Positions 7,348 through 11,125 of a stretch of DNA of 11,125 nucleotides are shown here, piece by piece. The stretch covers positions 1 to 11,125 of the forward strand of contig ML978459.1 of assembly GCA_010015745.1 (NCBI GenBank). The letters run 5' to 3'. Position numbers and translations under genes: made by a program. Every line of letters begins with the position of its first letter. Position 1 is the stretch's first letter. The DNA comes from Setomelanomma holmii. Its lineage: Eukaryota > Ascomycota > Dothideomycetes > Pleosporales > Phaeosphaeriaceae. Under the pieces are notes generated by a model. That model made no database searches. It saw only the letters and a program-made list of their open reading frames with translations, and was not told where the DNA came from.

Positions 7348-8607
7348 TATAACGTCACCTACTGCGAAGCGAGACACACAGTGTAACGAGACACATTTGC
7401 ACTAAAAGCTTGAAGTATTGTTCTACGGCAGGAGCCTTGTCCTAAGAATATAGCAGCGAGTTCTATAGCATGTACTTATTCTTACATCAGATTGTCACCG
7501 AATTTCTTGAGACGTTGTTGATGCTGTCCATCATCTCACCGGCGCTCTTCAAGCCCTGCCTTTCTTTCCACCCCTACTTTGTAGTTATCGAGGAAATCTA
7601 TCGACATTCCGGAAGACAGAAACGATAAGCATGGTTATGAAGATTATATCCTCTCAACCTCATCGCAAAGAGCAGCTTTATAGCCCTGTTCTGAGAGTTT
7701 CTCCGTGCTCTTACAGTAGTGCGACACACAAGCCGTTATTTATGGTCCGAGAGCGTGATTATGTAATGAATATTGCGCCACACTGCGGGTAGAAACATCC
7801 TACCACCCAGAACCACAGAAATCTTCTAGTAACACTACTCAATAGCGACCATCCAATAATGTTTATGCTGGTCCCTAAATATACCTACTAGGTAATAGTG
7901 CTTGCCTTGGAGACCGAAAAGTAAAGTTACAACAGTCTTGGTCAAACTGTTAAGCAGCGCTGGAAGCTGCGACGATAATGCATCCCTGCTCTACGATCAG
8001 CGATTGTCCTGATCACCCTTTCAGAGTCCTGTAGGTATACATCTATACGCCAAAAGCATGCACCTAAGTTTTGAAGATGTGCAGCCTCTGTGCGCGCTTG
8101 CGATGTGAGCTCAGGAACGGGTGGTTACCCGCTTGTGGAGGGCATCACCAAGCACGGCCCGTGGCAGCTTAGGCTGATTTAGCGCAGCTGGGCCTTCCGC
8201 GGACTGTTCACACCCTTCAATAATTTGCATTGCGCCAAATCTACTAAGCCTACGTACATAACGCTCGCAATACACTGCAACGGCGAAGAATGTCTCTAGC
8301 GGCGGAAGCTAGAAAAGAAATTTATGCCTTAAGCAAGACAACGCGGCCGCATCGCGCGAGCAGGGTTGCGGCTGAGATGCGCAGCCACGCTCAGCTCGTG
8401 CGCGGCACCTCTGCTGTCCTTCAGCCTGATTGTTGGCGTGCCCTCTCACTTGTCGCACCCGACTTGCTGTCTCTATCACAGTACAAACGCTTAGGAACTT
8501 CAACTATCTTCCTAAACGCTGTTCTGAATCTAAGTCTCTGACGACCCTCGCGCCCGCAAAGCGGTAACAAGTACACCTTGGTTGCCGTCCTCCGACAGAA
8601 ACGGGCG
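7348..8607. other. Stretch without a recognisable gene
   Basis: About 1.26 kb between the MITE and the NACHT gene. A plus-strand frame without stops runs from roughly 7510 to 7787 but has no early ATG and no recognisable motif. It then breaks up with several stops. A plus-strand ATG frame at 8290-8541 (83 codons, Ala/Arg/Leu-rich) is antisense to another frame of similar length and matches nothing I know. I see no tRNA, terminal repeats or transposase remnants here. It probably includes the upstream regulatory region of the NACHT gene. Confidence 0.45.
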
Positions 8608-8625
8608 CTGACACTCGCGTGTCAG
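8608..8625. promoter_or_regulatory. Perfect 7-bp inverted repeat just upstream of the NACHT gene start
   Basis: CTGACAC, a 4-base TCGC spacer and GTGTCAG form a perfect dyad 40 bp before the ATG at 8666. It lies in the probable promoter or 5' leader. It could be a dimeric transcription-factor site or an mRNA hairpin. No named fungal regulator site is claimed, and a palindrome this size also arises by chance. Confidence 0.3.
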
Positions 8626-8665
8626 ACTGCGCTACATCTTGCCGTTGTGCAGCTTCGCAGCAGCA

Positions 8666-11125
8666 ATGTCTGGCGCTCTAGCGAAAGCTTCATCGCTAAA
8701 ACCTGAGATACGCCTCGCTCAGGCTGTCCGCAAATTCGAAGCCGACCTCTCGAACGAGCAAAAGTCAACATTTCGAACGCTGAGGTCGCAGTCACTCTCG
8801 ACGACACCTAGTCCAGGCGATGTTATGCAGCTGACGGCTGAGGTTGATCGTCACACATCAAGAAAGTTCAGCAGTGCATGTTTTGGGCCTCGCTTCACCA
8901 ACTTCCTTTACGGAGTCCAACAATTTGCTGCGCTTGGAGATGTCTTGGTCGGGGGATCGCAGAATTTAGTAGCGTGTGGCGTGTGGTCACTGGTGCGCAT
9001 GTCGTTGTTGGTCAGTGTCTTGTTCTTACATTATCGTTGTAGTCATTTACTGATGCACCCCAGTCGATCGTGAATCTTTCGACCTACATCGAAAAGCTTT
9101 CCTCGTTGTTCATGGACGTCGGCCGCTCTGCCCCGCGCTACCAAGCGATCGCCCTGCTATACCCTCGGTCTACAAAATTACAATCACACCTCACTGAGTA
9201 CTTTATCGTGGTAGTCGGCCTGTGTCGTTACCTTTTCAAATTTGGACAGAAGTCGACACTCCAGCAGTTTGCGTCCTCTCTGAGCGATGCGCACTTGAAG
9301 ACGTTCCAGACGGACCTCGACAAGTGGGCAAGCTCGATTAGGGAGCAGATGAACGTGAGTGAAGCTCAAGAGAGTTCTGGTTTCAGGGCATTGACCAGGG
9401 ACATGTTCACGTCTGTGTCACATCAGCAGAGACATGCCACCAGAATGCGATTGCTTGACTTCTGCTCTACATACGATTATGAGACGGCGTGGAAGCAGAT
9501 CAGAAAGGCGGGCAACACATTGTTCCATACGCGGCAAGCGGAGTACCAAGAGTGGAGAGATGGCTCGCACCCTAGCACACTGTTGTATACAGGTAAGCTG
9601 GGTTCGGGTAAGTCCGTGTTACTGGCCAACATCGTAGATGACCTTAGCCTCTTCTCCAAGAAGGAGAGACCCCTGGTAGCATACTTCTTCTGCAAGCACG
9701 ACATTCTGGAGAGTCTGCAAGCACGAACAATCATCGGTTCATTGGCACGACAACTTTTACGTACAGTTACAGATCTTAGCATACCTGCTAAGAGCTGCGA
9801 AGACACGCAGACTACCGGCGACACTGAGCAAGTGCTTGAGATGCTCTTTCAGAGCTTCCCATCTAAAGTCAAAGTATACTTAGTGCTTGACGGCCTAGAC
9901 GAATGCGACAATGAGGAGAAAGAGATGCTGGTGCAGGCAGTCCGGAAGATCCAAGAGAAACTAAAGGTCCTGGTCTGTGCTTCTTCCCGAGAGGAGCCAA
10001 ACAGGGCCCTGCAGTCGATTACTAATCAACTCTTGGCTAGTCGTGTGGTCTTGATACCAGACGACAATCCGGACATTGAAGCTTTCGTCCAAGCAGACCT
10101 TGAGCGTTGCCTCAGACAAGAACGCCTGACGATTGGAGATCCGGCCTTGATCTTAGAGATCCAAGATGCTCTCCTGAAAGGTTCGCAGGGAATGTTCCTC
10201 TGGGTAGCTCTTCAAATCCAATCTTTGTGCAGTATGAAAACAGATTACGCTATCCGAGAAGCACTAGGAAACCTACCTAAAGATCTGTCGGAGACGTTTG
10301 CTAGGATCCTACAAAAGTCGGGAAGCTCGGATCCAGCACTGCAAGCAAAAACGCTGCAGCTTGTGCTTGCGGCTTGCCGGCCCTTGACGACAGACGAGTT
10401 GCGAGAAGCCCTAAGCGTTACTCCTGGGGATGCCACTTGGGATCCTTCGAAGACTCTGAATGATGTCTACTCCGCACTCGCTTGCTGCGGATGCCTTCTC
10501 GCTGTTGATGAGGAAGAGTTTACCGTCTGCGTCGTTCACCATAGCGTCAAGCAGTACATCCTGAATGGACTGGGCGGCGTGAAGTATATCGACTTTTCAT
10601 TTGAAGAGGCGCAAAGGACGCTTGCAGACACTGTTGTCACTTACCTCAGCTATGGTGTCTTTGGAACGGAGTTGTCGAGAGTCAAGGTCCGTCCGATGGT
10701 ATCACAATCTGCACCGTCTAAGATTTTACAAGCTACTATGGGTTCTTCGAGCGCTGCTCGTAACCTCGCCATAACGTTACTTGGATCAAGACGGCAGCCT
10801 GCATTTGATATGAGCAAAGCTGTTGCTGAAGCGCGCAGCTCCCTCAGCTCTAAGCCGGAACACACATTTAGATTTTACACTTATGCAAAACTGTATTGGC
10901 AGGACCATGTACTGTACGTATCAGGACATAAAGCCGCCATCTTCAAGCTCTCTTCTAGGTTGATCTATACTCGTGCGTCTGAGCTCGGCAGAGTGAACAA
11001 GAACTATTGGACGCAATTGCAGTGGGCTGCCGAGAATAACAATAAGAAGGTTGTTATGCTGTTACTCCAGACTGGGAAGATCGATATGAATGCAAAAGAT
11101 AGCAACGGAGCAACGCCGCTGATGT
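8666..11125 (+). CDS. NACHT NTPase with ankyrin repeats (STAND/NLR-like), 3' end beyond the window
   Basis: Exon 1 is 8666-9010 (115 codons) and exon 2 runs from 9064 in phase 0, open to the window edge (at least 802 residues). Residues 1-115 form a helical N-terminal domain (FLYGVQQFAALGDVLVGGSQ, then ACGVWSLVRMSLL) resembling the DUF7708-type domain in front of many fungal NACHT proteins. The NTPase has Walker A GKLGSGKS at 292-299, a Walker B-like VYLVLDGLDECD at 386-397 and CASSREEP at about 420-427, then a winged-helix motif VVHHSVKQYIL near 605-615. An ankyrin region starts near residue 766 (LQWAAENNNKKVVMLLLQ, then NAKDSNGATPLM). Family members are cytosolic ATP/GTP-driven signalling switches linked to non-self recognition and programmed cell death; this role is inferred from family. 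All key NTPase residues are present and no stop or frameshift is seen, unlike the decayed genes to the left. The start has G at -3; a non-ATG extension upstream is possible but unlikely. Confidence 0.9.
9011..9063 (+). other. 53-bp spliceosomal intron in the NACHT gene
   Basis: Donor GTCAGT at 9011, a CTGAT branch-like site at 9051-9055 and acceptor CCCCAG ending at 9063. The length is typical of fungal introns. Reading through would end the protein at TGA 9071-9073 after unrelated residues. Removing it joins GVWSLVRMSLL to SIVNLSTYIEKLSSLFMDVG in frame, which restores the hydrophobic/helical pattern expected of this N-terminal domain. The exact junction is inferred. Confidence 0.8.

Noticed and set aside
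8290..8541. Plus-strand 83-codon ATG frame upstream of the NACHT gene
   Set aside because: An opposite-strand frame of similar length covers the same bases, the composition is Ala/Arg/Leu-rich, and no family is recognised. Kept only as a remark in the intergenic entry.
9477..9824. Minus-strand 115-codon frame
   Set aside because: Antisense shadow of the NACHT domain, covering Walker A on the other strand.

Overview
The window looks like a gene-poor, repeat-touched accessory stretch of a filamentous ascomycete genome. Evidence for this is a short spliceosomal intron, fungal NACHT/ankyrin and TPR-type NLR sequences, a pogo-class transposase fragment and several fungal-restricted hypothetical families. 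The transposase and the hypothetical families resemble Pleosporales (Dothideomycetes) proteins as I remember them; the order-level call is an inference. There is no bacterial operon structure, rRNA, CRISPR array or convincing tRNA.

Layout. 1-209: a GC-rich 24-bp minisatellite and, about 60 bp further on, inverted copies of its core. 274-474: a weak candidate for a small secreted protein. 556-1305 (+): an intact single-exon gene with a PD-(D/E)XK nuclease-like signature. 1354-3401 (-): a large fungal-specific hypothetical gene with an N-terminal Cys/His cluster and an F-box-like helix, convergent with the previous gene and split by one frameshift near 1945-1974. 3402-4811: no supportable gene. 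4812-5876 (-): a decayed gene of unrecognised family, visible as long open frames broken by a TGA, a TAA and one frame change. 5957-6549 (+): the linker and first TPR units of an NLR-type gene, without its NTPase and with an in-frame TAG. 6547-6969 (-): the N-terminal, DNA-binding part of a pogo-like transposase, abutting the TPR sequence directly and carrying two Trp-to-stop changes. 7110-7345: a 236-bp MITE with 28-bp terminal inverted repeats and TA target duplications. 7348-8607: no recognisable gene. 8666 to the window end (+): an apparently intact NACHT NTPase gene with one 53-bp intron and the start of an ankyrin region, cut by the window edge.

The window holds remains of one STAND/NLR gene (TPR type) and an intact-looking second one (NACHT-ankyrin type), with transposon debris between them. 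The five premature stops in the decayed middle block (5314-6594) can all be explained by C-to-T change, four of them in CpA context. That is what repeat-induced point mutation (RIP) leaves behind in ascomycetes. I see no new biochemical system. The most informative features are this decay pattern, the NLR/transposase junction, the MITE and the possible nuclease-like gene.
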